This document shows, piece after piece, positions 26,148-34,333 of a stretch of 64,000 nucleotides of DNA. Source of the stretch: Lachnobacterium bovis (GTDB lineage Bacteria; Bacillota; Clostridia; Lachnospirales; Lachnospiraceae). Every line of letters starts with the position of its first letter. The first letter of the stretch is position 1. The stretch spans positions 1-64,000 of the forward strand of contig NZ_FOGW01000011.1 in assembly GCF_900111325.1 (NCBI RefSeq), read 5' to 3'. The notes under the pieces were generated by a model. It was not told the origin of the DNA. It saw only the letters and a program-made list of their open reading frames with translations, and searched no databases. A program made the position numbers and the translations under genes.

Positions 26148-26565
26148 TTGAAATAGCCAATTTTTTATATGGGGATTAAAAATATTAGCTATTTTTTTTA
26201 CAGCCAAATTAGATTATAATCATTTTGAATTTTGTTGTAAAGGGTTTTTTTGTGAAAAATGTACAAAAAAGTTAATGTTTTAAAAAAAATGCAAAAGAAA
26301 ACTGTTTTTCAAAGAAAACATAATGTTTCAATGAAAGGTACAAAAAAAATATATTCGAAAAAAAACAAAAAATATGAAAAATAGTGAATTTACAATGAGA
26401 ATAAATAATAGTTACAAAGGGGAAAATTGCCAAGCGTTAAAGTTTGTCATGGACAAAAACGGAAACGGAATGGTCGAAATGCAGTATAGTGGATAAGAGT
26501 TAGTATATACAAATAGTAGAAAATAGCAAAAACACCAAAAAATCATAGAATTTATTTGGATATTT
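26148..26565. other. Gene-free A-rich region
   Basis: About 420 bases, very rich in A runs on the plus strand, with no supported reading frame, hairpin or RNA gene. A few dozen bases near 26411-26490 are less AT-rich without a recognisable element. Confidence 0.5.
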
Positions 26566-26574
26566 TGCTATAAT
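26566..26574 (+). promoter_or_regulatory. Extended -10 promoter of the candidate large RNA
   Basis: TGCTATAAT at 26566-26574 is an extended -10 element; the -35 position (26546-26551) is poor. Transcription would begin near 26580. Confidence 0.5.
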
Positions 26575-26579
26575 ATACA

Positions 26580-26990
26580 TGTACCTGATAAATAATGAAA
26601 CAAGGAGGGAGTAGTTGTTAATAGGTAGGTATAATTCAATTAGAATGTCAGGGCGTATAAATGGTTCATAAGGTTGATCACGGCGAGGCCAGTGAGCTAT
26701 TAATAAGGAGTAGAGAGTATAGTTAATAAATGAGTATTTGACTCATTTGTGCTGGGGAGCGCAAGTGAGAAGAGAATATGGGAAATAGGAATGTATATAC
26801 AGGAAATAGGAATGGGTAACAGTATATGGTATATATACAAATAATAATTGATTTCGAGGTATAGGTTTGGGGAAGCGTATATCGAGAAAGAATTTATAAG
26901 AAAAGCTATTTTGGTTGGGGGACTAAGAGAGCGTAAAAGAAAAAGAAGTGTCGATGATTATGCGAGAGTCGTTGACACTTCTTTTTTGTT
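26580..26990 (+). ncRNA. Candidate orphan structured RNA of about 400 bases
   Basis: Between an extended -10 promoter and a strong hairpin (26943-26952 with 26974-26983, followed by TTTTTT) lies about 400 bases with clearly higher G content than the flanks and no credible gene. It contains segments that look structured: GGAGGGAGTAGTTG (26604-26617), GTTGATCACGGCGAGGCC (26672-26689), a hairpin with ATGAGTATTTGACTCAT (26728-26744) followed by GCTGGGGAGCGCAAGTG, and a direct repeat GGAAATAGGAATG at about 26780 and 26803. Nothing on this strand is downstream to be regulated, so it is probably a free-standing RNA. I cannot match it safely to a known family; raiA-type or another large Firmicute RNA are possibilities to test. 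Confidence 0.55.
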
Positions 26991-27001
26991 TGTAAGTTGC
27001 A

Positions 27002-27379
27002 TTATTGTTTTTGAAGAGGTTTTTCTAAGGTTATAAATTGATTTTTTCTTAAAATTTCAATAAATGTGGCAAGTCTTTCATATAGAGGTTCTACTGATTC
27101 GCCATATTCAGTTTTGATTTCTTGTCCAATCTGAAATATTGTTTTTTCACCGTTTATTTTAAGCCAAACAAAACTTCCGAATTTATCCAAGTCAACCTTT
27201 GTAACCTTAGGTTTTTTGAAGTATTTTTGGGCAAATTTATCGGATAGAGTATTACGCTCAATATATATGGTAACAATTGTTGTGTTGTTATCTGCTTGTT
27301 TTGTATCCCATTTGTATTTAGGATTATGTGATGGAGTATAATCCACATAATTAAGGGATGTTTTATTCTTTTTAAACAT
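27002..27379 (-). CDS. PqqD-family protein
   Basis: This 125-residue protein has a PqqD-like C-terminal domain (about residues 55-118: VDLDKFGSFVWLKINGEKT then an amphipathic helix ending LRKNQFITL). PqqD-type domains bind peptide substrates for radical-SAM enzymes, but no such enzyme or precursor peptide is nearby, so its role here is unknown. Its stop lies 12 bases from the terminator shared with the orphan RNA on the other strand. Confidence 0.8.
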   Translation of the reverse strand: MFKKNKTSLNYVDYTPSHNPKYKWDTKQADNNTTIVTIYIERNTLSDKFAQKYFKKPKVTKVDLDKFGSFVWLKINGEKTIFQIGQEIKTEYGESVEPLYERLATFIEILRKNQFITLEKPLQKQ

Positions 27380-27395
27380 TAAATAGTTCCTTTCT

Positions 27396-27443
27396 TAGAT
27401 AAAATAAAACCCTACCTAATTTATGAGTGAAAACTAGATAGGG
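27396..27443 (-). terminator. Terminator of the OPT transporter gene
   Basis: A 13-bp stem with two wobble or mismatch positions (27410-27422 with 27431-27443) is followed by TTTTATTTT on the minus strand. Confidence 0.75.
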
Positions 27444-27488
27444 ATTTTATATTTAATTGTTTATTTTTCTAACTACTATATAAAGTAA

Positions 27489-29453
27489 TTAGTTGTGTTT
27501 CTTTTTGTGGCAAAATGCAACTAAACTTAATGTTAATAATAAGAATGTTATAATTCCTAGAATATCGCTTGCAAAAATATTTGAAATAAATCTTAATGTA
27601 GAATTGCTTGAGTTTGCAAATCTTGATTGAAGAGCGATATATTCTGCAAAGTTTGAATATCCTTTAACAGGGATGATTTGGAAAATGGCAAGTATAATAC
27701 CAACTAAACCTTCACCTGCGATTAAACCTGAAGAATAAAGTATACCATTTGTAACAACTTCTTCTTTTGCTTCTTCATTTTTCTTAGCTGCACGTTTTTC
27801 AACGAAGTATCGTACAAGACCACCAAGTACGATAGGTGTAGATGTTGTAATTGGTAAGTATAAACCAATAGCGATTGGTAATACTGGAAGGCCTAAAATT
27901 TCAAATACAACAGCAATTGAAATACCAATAAATACTAAAGTCCATGGTAAGTTATTGCTCATAACACCTTCAACTACTACTTTCATTAAACCAGCCTGTG
28001 GAGCTGCAAGTTCTTTTGAACCAAATCCCCAAGCTTTATCTAAAAGATATAATACACCAGTAATTGCTAAACCAGAAGCGATTACACCGATAAATTCACC
28101 AATCTGCTGTGTTCTTGGAGTAGCACCAACGATATATCCTGTTTTTAAATCTTGTGAAGTATCACCAGCAATAGCAGCGATGATACATACAACAGTACCT
28201 ATCATGATAGCAGCTACCATTCCGCTAATACCAGCATTTCCGGCTTCTTTTAATGCAAAAGATGAAACAAGTAATGTTGCGATAGCCATACCTGATACAG
28301 GGTTGTTTGAGCTTCCTACTAAACCAACCATTCTTGAAGAAACAGTTGCGAAGAAGAAACCGAAAACTAAGATTAATATTAATGTTGGAATATTAAATGG
28401 TAATCCTGGAGTAAGTAATAATACGGCACAAATAACTACTACAGCAATACCAATAAATTTAATAGATAAATCTCTGTTTGTTCTAAGTGAATTATCACTT
28501 GAAGAAGTATTTTTTAATGATGCAATATTATCAACAAATGTACGGATAATAAGTGGAGTAGATTTAGCAAGTGAGATAATACCACCAGCTGCTACAGCAC
28601 CTGCACCAATATATTTGATGTAATTTTTCCAAAGTAAGAAAGGATCACATTGGCTAATTGGAGTTGAGCCAGGAGCGATGATTGCATTACCACCAAATAA
28701 TGAAAGAAGTGGCATAAGAACGAACCAAGCTAAAACACCACCAGCGAACATGTATGATGCAATTTTAAGGCCACAGATGTAACCTACACCAAGTAATGCT
28801 GGAAGAAGATCTCCACCGATTGCAGATCCTTTATATTTTTTAATGCTAAAAGATACACTCTGAGGGAAAATAGTAAGACCTTCAGAGAAGAATTTATAAA
28901 TTGAGGCAATTCCTAATCCTGAGAAAACGATAGAAGCAGCTGAACCACCAGTTTCACCAGCGATAAGAACTTCTGCACATGCTGTTCCTTCTGGATAAGG
29001 GATTGTTTCGTGTTCTTTTACAATAAGTGCTGTACGTAAAGGAATCATAAATAAGATACCTAATAAACCACCAGCGATTGTAACAACAGCGATTGCGAGG
29101 AAAGAAATATGAGCATCTTTACCTTCTTTAATCCACATAAAAATTGCAGGTAATGTGAAAATTGCGCCGGCCGCAAGGGATTCACCTGCAGATCCAATTG
29201 TTTGTACTAAGTTGTTTTCGAGAATTGAATCACGTTTTAAGATAACGCGAATAAGTCCCATTGAGATTACAGCTGCAGGGATAGAAGCGGATACAGTCAT
29301 ACCTACTTTTAAACCTAAGTAAGCATTGGCAGCACCGAATACAACTGCAAGAATGATGCCAAGTAAAATAGAAGTGAAAGTCATTTCAGGGATTATTTTA
29401 TCAGCTGAAATGAAAGGCTTAAATTCATTGGCATTAGAATTTGCTTTTTTCAT
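27489..29453 (-). CDS. OPT family oligopeptide/metal-chelate transporter
   Basis: This 654-residue integral membrane protein has about 14-16 hydrophobic helices, of normal length for bacterial OPT members. Characteristic stretches are FGAANAYLGLKVGMTVSASIP near residue 40, the IPYPEGTACAEVL motif near 130 and RYFVEKRAAKK near 560. OPT proteins import small peptides or metal chelates using a proton gradient; the substrate here is unknown. The ATG ending at 29453 has AAAAGGAGA upstream. The gene is a single unit, divergent from the cobalamin riboswitch operon. Confidence 0.93.
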   Translation of the reverse strand: MKKANSNANEFKPFISADKIIPEMTFTSILLGIILAVVFGAANAYLGLKVGMTVSASIPAAVISMGLIRVILKRDSILENNLVQTIGSAGESLAAGAIFTLPAIFMWIKEGKDAHISFLAIAVVTIAGGLLGILFMIPLRTALIVKEHETIPYPEGTACAEVLIAGETGGSAASIVFSGLGIASIYKFFSEGLTIFPQSVSFSIKKYKGSAIGGDLLPALLGVGYICGLKIASYMFAGGVLAWFVLMPLLSLFGGNAIIAPGSTPISQCDPFLLWKNYIKYIGAGAVAAGGIISLAKSTPLIIRTFVDNIASLKNTSSSDNSLRTNRDLSIKFIGIAVVVICAVLLLTPGLPFNIPTLILILVFGFFFATVSSRMVGLVGSSNNPVSGMAIATLLVSSFALKEAGNAGISGMVAAIMIGTVVCIIAAIAGDTSQDLKTGYIVGATPRTQQIGEFIGVIASGLAITGVLYLLDKAWGFGSKELAAPQAGLMKVVVEGVMSNNLPWTLVFIGISIAVVFEILGLPVLPIAIGLYLPITTSTPIVLGGLVRYFVEKRAAKKNEEAKEEVVTNGILYSSGLIAGEGLVGIILAIFQIIPVKGYSNFAEYIALQSRFANSSNSTLRFISNIFASDILGIITFLLLTLSLVAFCHKKKHN

Positions 29454-29589
29454 TTTTGTTCTCCTTTTATAGTTATGATTAATGGGTATTATTGTGCAAA
29501 TAAACAATTATCAATGGATGTACGATATAAAGTAGAGAAAATGTTATACCGTCGTACAAAGACATTTGTTTTTCGCAGATAACAATTAT

Positions 29590-29650
29590 ACCATAGAATG
29601 TATAAAAATAAAAGTTATACATAATGTATACATTGTTTATACATTAGAGA
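29590..29650. promoter_or_regulatory. Cluster of TATAC/GTATA half-sites
   Basis: Between the divergent OPT gene and the riboswitch promoter, TATAC or its complement occurs five times in about 50 bases, including the perfect palindrome AATGTATACATT around 29628-29639. This looks like a repressor or activator site array, but no matching regulator can be named. Confidence 0.35.
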
Positions 29651-29658
29651 AAATGGTG

Positions 29659-29687
29659 TTGTAAAAATGAAAGTTTTATTGTACTAT
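29659..29687 (+). promoter_or_regulatory. Promoter of the cobalamin riboswitch transcript
   Basis: TTGTAA (29659-29664) and TACTAT (29682-29687) are 17 bp apart, about 25 bases before the aptamer. Confidence 0.5.
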
Positions 29688-29710
29688 ATCACATGAACAA
29701 TTAACAAACG

Positions 29711-29865
29711 CAATAGGTGCCTAATAAGTTAGGTGAAAAGGGAAATGGGTGAAATTCCCATACGAACTCGTCACTGTGATTAGTTATTTTTTATGAAGAG
29801 CCACTGAGTGATTGGGAAGGCATAAAAAAGTAATTCTATGAGTCAGGAGACCTGCCTATTGTTAT
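29711..29865 (+). promoter_or_regulatory. Cobalamin riboswitch
   Basis: The aptamer has the family's order: AATAGGTGCCT, AAAAGGGAA with GGGTGAAATTCCC, CTCGTCACTGTGAT, AGCCACTGAG, GGGAAGGC, and the closing GAGTCAGGAGACCTGCC at 29839-29855. Downstream TTATACAA and TTGTATAA (about 29861-29910) can pair and probably form the expression platform. It should reduce expression of the following five-gene operon when adenosylcobalamin or a related corrinoid is plentiful. Confidence 0.95.
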
Positions 29866-29991
29866 ACAAAAGCGAAATGCTTAAACCACGAGTAATTGGT
29901 TGTATAATAAGATTATAAGTTTGTTAGATAATTTTATATAGTGATCAATTTGTGGACATTAAGTAATTTCAGAAGAAAAGGAGATTATAAA

Positions 29992-30894
29992 ATGTCAAAA
30001 AAAATTCTTAAAAAAATCTTAGTATTAAGTTGCGTATCTGTTGTGACAGTTGCATCATTAAGTGCTTGTGGAAAAACAGTTGCACAAGATTCTAAAACAA
30101 CAACTAGTCAGACTAAAAATGCGCAAAAATCAGAAATTCTAGTTGTAAGTTTTGGAACAAGTTTTAACAATAGCAGAAATATAACAATTGGTGGTATTGA
30201 AGCTGCTGTTAGAGAAGCTCATCCAGATTGTGATGTAAAAAGAGCATTCACTTCTCAAATTATTATTGATAAATTAAAAAAGAGAGACGGTATTGAAATA
30301 GATAATATCAAACAAGCGCTTGAAAGAGCTAAAAAAGATGGCGTTACAGATTTAACAGTCGTTACAACACACTTAATGTCAGGACATGAATATACTGATG
30401 TTAAAAATGCAGTAAAAAAATATGGAAAAGGTATCAAGAGTGTTGTTGTTGAAAAACCACTTTTAGATTCAGATAAAGATTATGAGAAACTTGCACAAAT
30501 TTTAACTGAAAAATATAAAGCATATGATGATGGTGAGACAGCTATTTGCTTTATGGGACATGGTACAGATGCTGACTCAAACGTAACATATGCTAACTTC
30601 CAGAAAGTATTAACTGCTCAAGGAAAAGAGAATTTCTTCGTTGGTACAGTAGAAGCTAAACCATCAGTAGAAGATTTAATTGAAAAAATTAAAGCTAATC
30701 CAAAATACAAAAAAGTTGTATTAATGCCGCTTATGGTTGTAGCAGGAGATCATGCTAATAACGATATGGCTGGAGATGAAGAAGATTCTTGGAAATCAAA
30801 ATTTAAAGCACAAGGATATGATGTTACATGCATCTTAGAAGGCTTAGGACAAGATTATGATGTTCAACAGATGTATGTTAATAAAATTAAATAA
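29992..30894 (+). CDS. cbiK: Exported sirohydrochlorin cobaltochelatase-like lipoprotein (CbiK type)
   Basis: This 300-residue protein has the CbiK fold (opening ILVVSFGTSFNNSR, catalytic-type histidines His127 in VTTHLMSGHEY and His190 in CFMGHGTDAD, and VLMPLMVVAGDHANNDMAG near 245). Unlike the cytoplasmic enzyme of B12 synthesis it starts with a signal peptide and lipobox (LSAC, Cys26) and a Lys/Thr/Gln linker, so it should sit outside the membrane. The ATG at 29992 with AAAGGAGA ahead gives this signal peptide. It is first in a cobalamin-riboswitch operon with a surface protein and an importer. A scavenging or metal-tetrapyrrole binding role fits better than de novo synthesis; this is inference. 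Confidence 0.88.
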   Translation: MSKKILKKILVLSCVSVVTVASLSACGKTVAQDSKTTTSQTKNAQKSEILVVSFGTSFNNSRNITIGGIEAAVREAHPDCDVKRAFTSQIIIDKLKKRDGIEIDNIKQALERAKKDGVTDLTVVTTHLMSGHEYTDVKNAVKKYGKGIKSVVVEKPLLDSDKDYEKLAQILTEKYKAYDDGETAICFMGHGTDADSNVTYANFQKVLTAQGKENFFVGTVEAKPSVEDLIEKIKANPKYKKVVLMPLMVVAGDHANNDMAGDEEDSWKSKFKAQGYDVTCILEGLGQDYDVQQMYVNKIK

Positions 30895-30922
30895 TTTATA
30901 AAAAATAGGAGTAATCGACAAA

Positions 30923-31933
30923 ATGATGAAATTGAAAAAAATTGCCGTTTCAGTTTTACTTGCTACAATGGTGTTAACAAGTGGTGTTCCTGTTATGGCG
31001 ACACAAAACAGTAAAGTGGCAACACAAGGTGAGAGAGCGAAACAAAGTGAGGTTGAAGAAAAGGGGATGTACCCAATAGAAGCCTCAGATATTGTTGAAG
31101 GAAAATATGACTTAAAAGTTGAGTCTAGTTCGTCAATGTTTAGAGTTGTTAAAGCTGTTTTGACTGTTAAACCAGATAGCATGACAGCCGTAATTACTCT
31201 AGGTGGTAAAGGTTACGAAAAGTTGTACATGGGCACAGGCGAAGAGGCTGTAACTAAAGATGAGGGTGAGTATTCAAAAGCTATAGAAGATTCAAATGGT
31301 GCATTAACATATGAAGTAAAAGTAGATGCTTTAGACAAGGGCTTAGAATGTACAGGCTTTAGTAAACGTAAACAAAAATGGTATGATCATCAGATTTTAT
31401 TTAGAGCTGATTCACTTCCAGCAGGTGCACTTAAGTCATCTGCATCGAAAGCTCATCATAAAATGGATGTGAAACCAATAAAATTAGAAGATGGAAAATA
31501 TGAGATTAAGGTTTCTTTAAAGGGTGGATCAGGCAGAGCAAAAATTAAAACTCCAGCAGAAATTGTAGTTAAGAATAAAAAAGCTACTGCAAAGATTACA
31601 TGGAGTAGTAAAAATTATGACTATATGATAGTTAATGGTAAGAAATATACTCCAGTTAATAAAAAAGGTAATTCGGTATTTGAAATTCCAGTTTTAGCAT
31701 TAGATAAAAAAATGCCAGTAATTGGTGATACAACTGCAATGAGTAAACCTTATGAAATAGAATATTTTCTTACGTTCGATAAAAAAAGTGCAAAATTAGT
31801 TAAAGTAGAGTCAAATAAGGCAACAACTGTTACTATAATAACAGGAGCTTGTGTTGTTGTGTTAGTTGGCATTTTAATGTGGAAAAAAAATAAAAAGAAT
31901 AAACATGAGAAAATTAAACATGAGAAAAAATAA
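30923..31933 (+). CDS. Membrane-anchored surface protein with two NEAT-like repeats
   Basis: This 336-residue protein has a signal peptide (cleavage after VMA near residue 26), two related beta-rich domains (about 48-165 and 183-285, both opening with a GKY(D/E)(L/I)KV strand and containing a Tyr-rich late strand, YEKLYMG and YDYMIVNG), one C-terminal membrane helix at about 303-322 and a Lys/His-rich tail. Domain layout resembles NEAT-type heme-binding or iron-transport-associated surface proteins, though I am not certain of the family. With a chelatase upstream and an importer downstream it probably captures a tetrapyrrole or corrinoid at the cell surface. Confidence 0.65.
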   Translation: MMKLKKIAVSVLLATMVLTSGVPVMATQNSKVATQGERAKQSEVEEKGMYPIEASDIVEGKYDLKVESSSSMFRVVKAVLTVKPDSMTAVITLGGKGYEKLYMGTGEEAVTKDEGEYSKAIEDSNGALTYEVKVDALDKGLECTGFSKRKQKWYDHQILFRADSLPAGALKSSASKAHHKMDVKPIKLEDGKYEIKVSLKGGSGRAKIKTPAEIVVKNKKATAKITWSSKNYDYMIVNGKKYTPVNKKGNSVFEIPVLALDKKMPVIGDTTAMSKPYEIEYFLTFDKKSAKLVKVESNKATTVTIITGACVVVLVGILMWKKNKKNKHEKIKHEKK

Positions 31934-33227
31934 TTATATTTTAAAAAAGATAAAATTATCAGCAATTATAAGCATACTTTTTAGTATGCTTTTTGCTGTT
32001 ATGGGGTGTTCGAGTAGTTATCATAATGATCAAATGCTCGTTGAAAAAAAAATAATATCAGAAGATAATCTTGATGTGATTCCTAAAATTGTAGGTTTAA
32101 AATCAGATAAGGTCACTGAATCAGAAAAAATAAAATACGCCAAGGGATTCAAAATTTATTATTACAACAACAAAAAATATAAATTAGTAAAAACCCTTAA
32201 TGATAGAAATTATCTGATTGTGCCAGATGAAGATTATCAAGATTATATGGCATATAAACAAGAAAAAGCAAAGAGTGCTAAGAAAAAACAGTTTGATGTA
32301 AAAAAATACAATTGTTGGTCTAAATACACAATTTTAAATCAAAATAGTCATAATATTTATTTAGTAGCATCATCTGTAATGTCGCTTTTTAAGTCGATTG
32401 ATGCTATGGATAAAATTAAATTTAGTGGAACAAATGTTGATTCTTGGTATATAGAAGAAGCTAAGAATGCAATGAGAGAAGGTCAAATATTATATGCTGG
32501 AAAATATTCTCAACCAGATTATGAAAGTTTGATTGAAAAAAAATGTGATTTAGCAATTCAGTCAACTATGATATTACACACTCCAAAGGTAAAAGAAAAA
32601 TTAGAAAAGATAAACATTCCTGTTTTCATTGATGAATCAAGCTACGAAACGAATCCATTAGGACGATTAGAGTGGATAAAAGTTTATGGAGAAATGACAG
32701 GAAAAAGAGAACAGGCAGATTCTTTTTTTAAAGAAAAAATTGATATGGTAAAAAAAATAAAGAGTCAGGTTGATTCATCTAAAAGTGTAAAAAATAAAAA
32801 GAATAAAATTGCTTATTTTTACATTAATTCAGCAGGAAAAGTTGTTGTAAGAAAAAGTGAAGATTATATCCCTAATATGATAAAATTAGGTGGAGGAGAG
32901 TATGCTTTTAAAAATTTAAAAAATACTAATTCGGAAAATAAAAGTGGAGCTGTAACTATTTCTATGGAAGAGTTTTATGTACAAGCTAAGGATTGTGATT
33001 ATTTGATTTATAACTCGACGATAGATGCACCAATAGAAAGTAAAGATGAATTAATAGGAAAGAATAAGCTCTTTGAAAAATTTAAAGCAGTAAAAAATAA
33101 TTGTGTTTTTAACACAGACAAATATTTGTATCAATCAAGTGATAGTATGGCGGAGTTTATTGTTGATATCAATTCAATATTAAAATCGGATTATGATAAT
33201 TTCATCTTCATTAAACATATTGAGTAA
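31905..33227 (+). CDS. Substrate-binding lipoprotein of a BtuF/FecB-type importer
   Basis: This 440-residue lipoprotein (Cys in AVMGC near residue 35) has a helical-backbone metal/cofactor-binding fold: a KYTILNQNSHNIYLVASSVMSL lobe, a YESLIEKKCDLAIQS turn and a PVFIDESSYETNPLGRLEWIKVYGEMTGK backbone helix. It should deliver a chelate or corrinoid to the permease behind it. The start overlaps the preceding gene by 29 bases and no good ribosome binding site precedes either ATG (31905 or 31920), so translation is probably coupled. The N-terminal 100 residues exceed the usual family size. Confidence 0.82.
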   Translation: MRKLNMRKNNYILKKIKLSAIISILFSMLFAVMGCSSSYHNDQMLVEKKIISEDNLDVIPKIVGLKSDKVTESEKIKYAKGFKIYYYNNKKYKLVKTLNDRNYLIVPDEDYQDYMAYKQEKAKSAKKKQFDVKKYNCWSKYTILNQNSHNIYLVASSVMSLFKSIDAMDKIKFSGTNVDSWYIEEAKNAMREGQILYAGKYSQPDYESLIEKKCDLAIQSTMILHTPKVKEKLEKINIPVFIDESSYETNPLGRLEWIKVYGEMTGKREQADSFFKEKIDMVKKIKSQVDSSKSVKNKKNKIAYFYINSAGKVVVRKSEDYIPNMIKLGGGEYAFKNLKNTNSENKSGAVTISMEEFYVQAKDCDYLIYNSTIDAPIESKDELIGKNKLFEKFKAVKNNCVFNTDKYLYQSSDSMAEFIVDINSILKSDYDNFIFIKHIE

Positions 33228-33274
33228 ACATCAGTAAATACTATATGTTATATAAAAATGCAGAGGAGGCATAT

Positions 33275-34333
33275 ATGAAAAATGAAATGAATAGTATAGA
33301 AAATACGGAATATAATAAAGTAAGAAAAAGTAGATATTGTATAGTATTTGCTGGCTTGATTTTATTATTTATTTTCTTTGCATTATTAAATATATATATG
33401 GGAACGGCTGAAATTTCATTAAAAGATACTGTTGATGTGTTTTTTAATCCTCAAAATATTGATGAAAGTAAAAGAAGTATAATATTAGATATAAGAATTC
33501 CAAGAATGCTAGAGGCGATGATTTTAGGTGGAGCCCTAGCAGTATCTGGATTTTTACTCCAAACCTTTTTTCATAATCCAATTGCAGGTCCTTACGTTTT
33601 AGGAATTTCATCAGGTGCAAAAATGTTAGTTGCCTTTACATTGATAGTTTTTTTGAAAAATTTTTCCTATATAAGTTCGATAACATTGGTTATTGCAGCG
33701 TTTATAGGGTCATTAGCGGTTATATTTTTTATTCTTATTGTATCGAAAAGAGTAAATAATATGTCATCATTATTAGTTGCTGGAATTATGGTGGGATATA
33801 TATGCTCGGCAGTTACTGATTTTTTGACTACGTTTGCAGCAGACGAAGACATTGTTAATTTACATGGCTGGTCCCAGGGAAGTTTTTCAGGAAGCAATAT
33901 GGATAATGTGTGGTTTATTGCAATACTTGTTGGTGTGGTGTTTGTACTAGTTTGGTTAATGTCAAAACAAATTGGGGCGATTCAGTTAGGAGAAGAGTAC
34001 GCACAAACAATTGGTGTAAATGTGAAAAAATTTAAAGTTATTTTAATTTTACTATCTAGCATACTATCTGCATGCGTTACAGCATTTGCGGGGCCAATAT
34101 CATTTATTGGAATTGCAGTCCCATTTTTAATTAAGTTTCTTTTAAAAACCATTAAGCCTATTATTGTTTTACCGGCGATTTTTTTGGGTGGTGGAGTATT
34201 TTGTATGGGCTGTGATTTAGTTTCACGAGTAGCATTAGCTCCATCAGAATTAAATATAAGTACGGTGACTTCAATTTTTGGTGCTCCAATTGTAATTGTA
34301 ATGTTGATTTCAAGAAACGCAAGGAGAAGGTAA
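33275..34333 (+). CDS. FecCD/BtuC-family ABC transporter permease
   Basis: This 352-residue integral membrane protein has about ten helices. Family stretches include the RIPRMLEAMILGGALAVSGF opening near residue 72, FFHNPIAGPYVLGISSGA near 100 and the late GPISFIGIAVPFL coupling segment near 273. It forms the membrane pore for a siderophore, heme or corrinoid importer. The ATG at 33275 has GAGGAGG five bases upstream; an ATG ten codons earlier lacks one. Its stop abuts the start of the ATPase gene. Confidence 0.92.
   Translation: MKNEMNSIENTEYNKVRKSRYCIVFAGLILLFIFFALLNIYMGTAEISLKDTVDVFFNPQNIDESKRSIILDIRIPRMLEAMILGGALAVSGFLLQTFFHNPIAGPYVLGISSGAKMLVAFTLIVFLKNFSYISSITLVIAAFIGSLAVIFFILIVSKRVNNMSSLLVAGIMVGYICSAVTDFLTTFAADEDIVNLHGWSQGSFSGSNMDNVWFIAILVGVVFVLVWLMSKQIGAIQLGEEYAQTIGVNVKKFKVILILLSSILSACVTAFAGPISFIGIAVPFLIKFLLKTIKPIIVLPAIFLGGGVFCMGCDLVSRVALAPSELNISTVTSIFGAPIVIVMLISRNARRR

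Noticed and set aside
26848..27036. 62-codon plus-strand frame after the orphan RNA region
   Set aside because: It runs straight through the terminator hairpin at 26943-26983, has no ribosome binding site, and overlaps the PqqD-like gene on the other strand.
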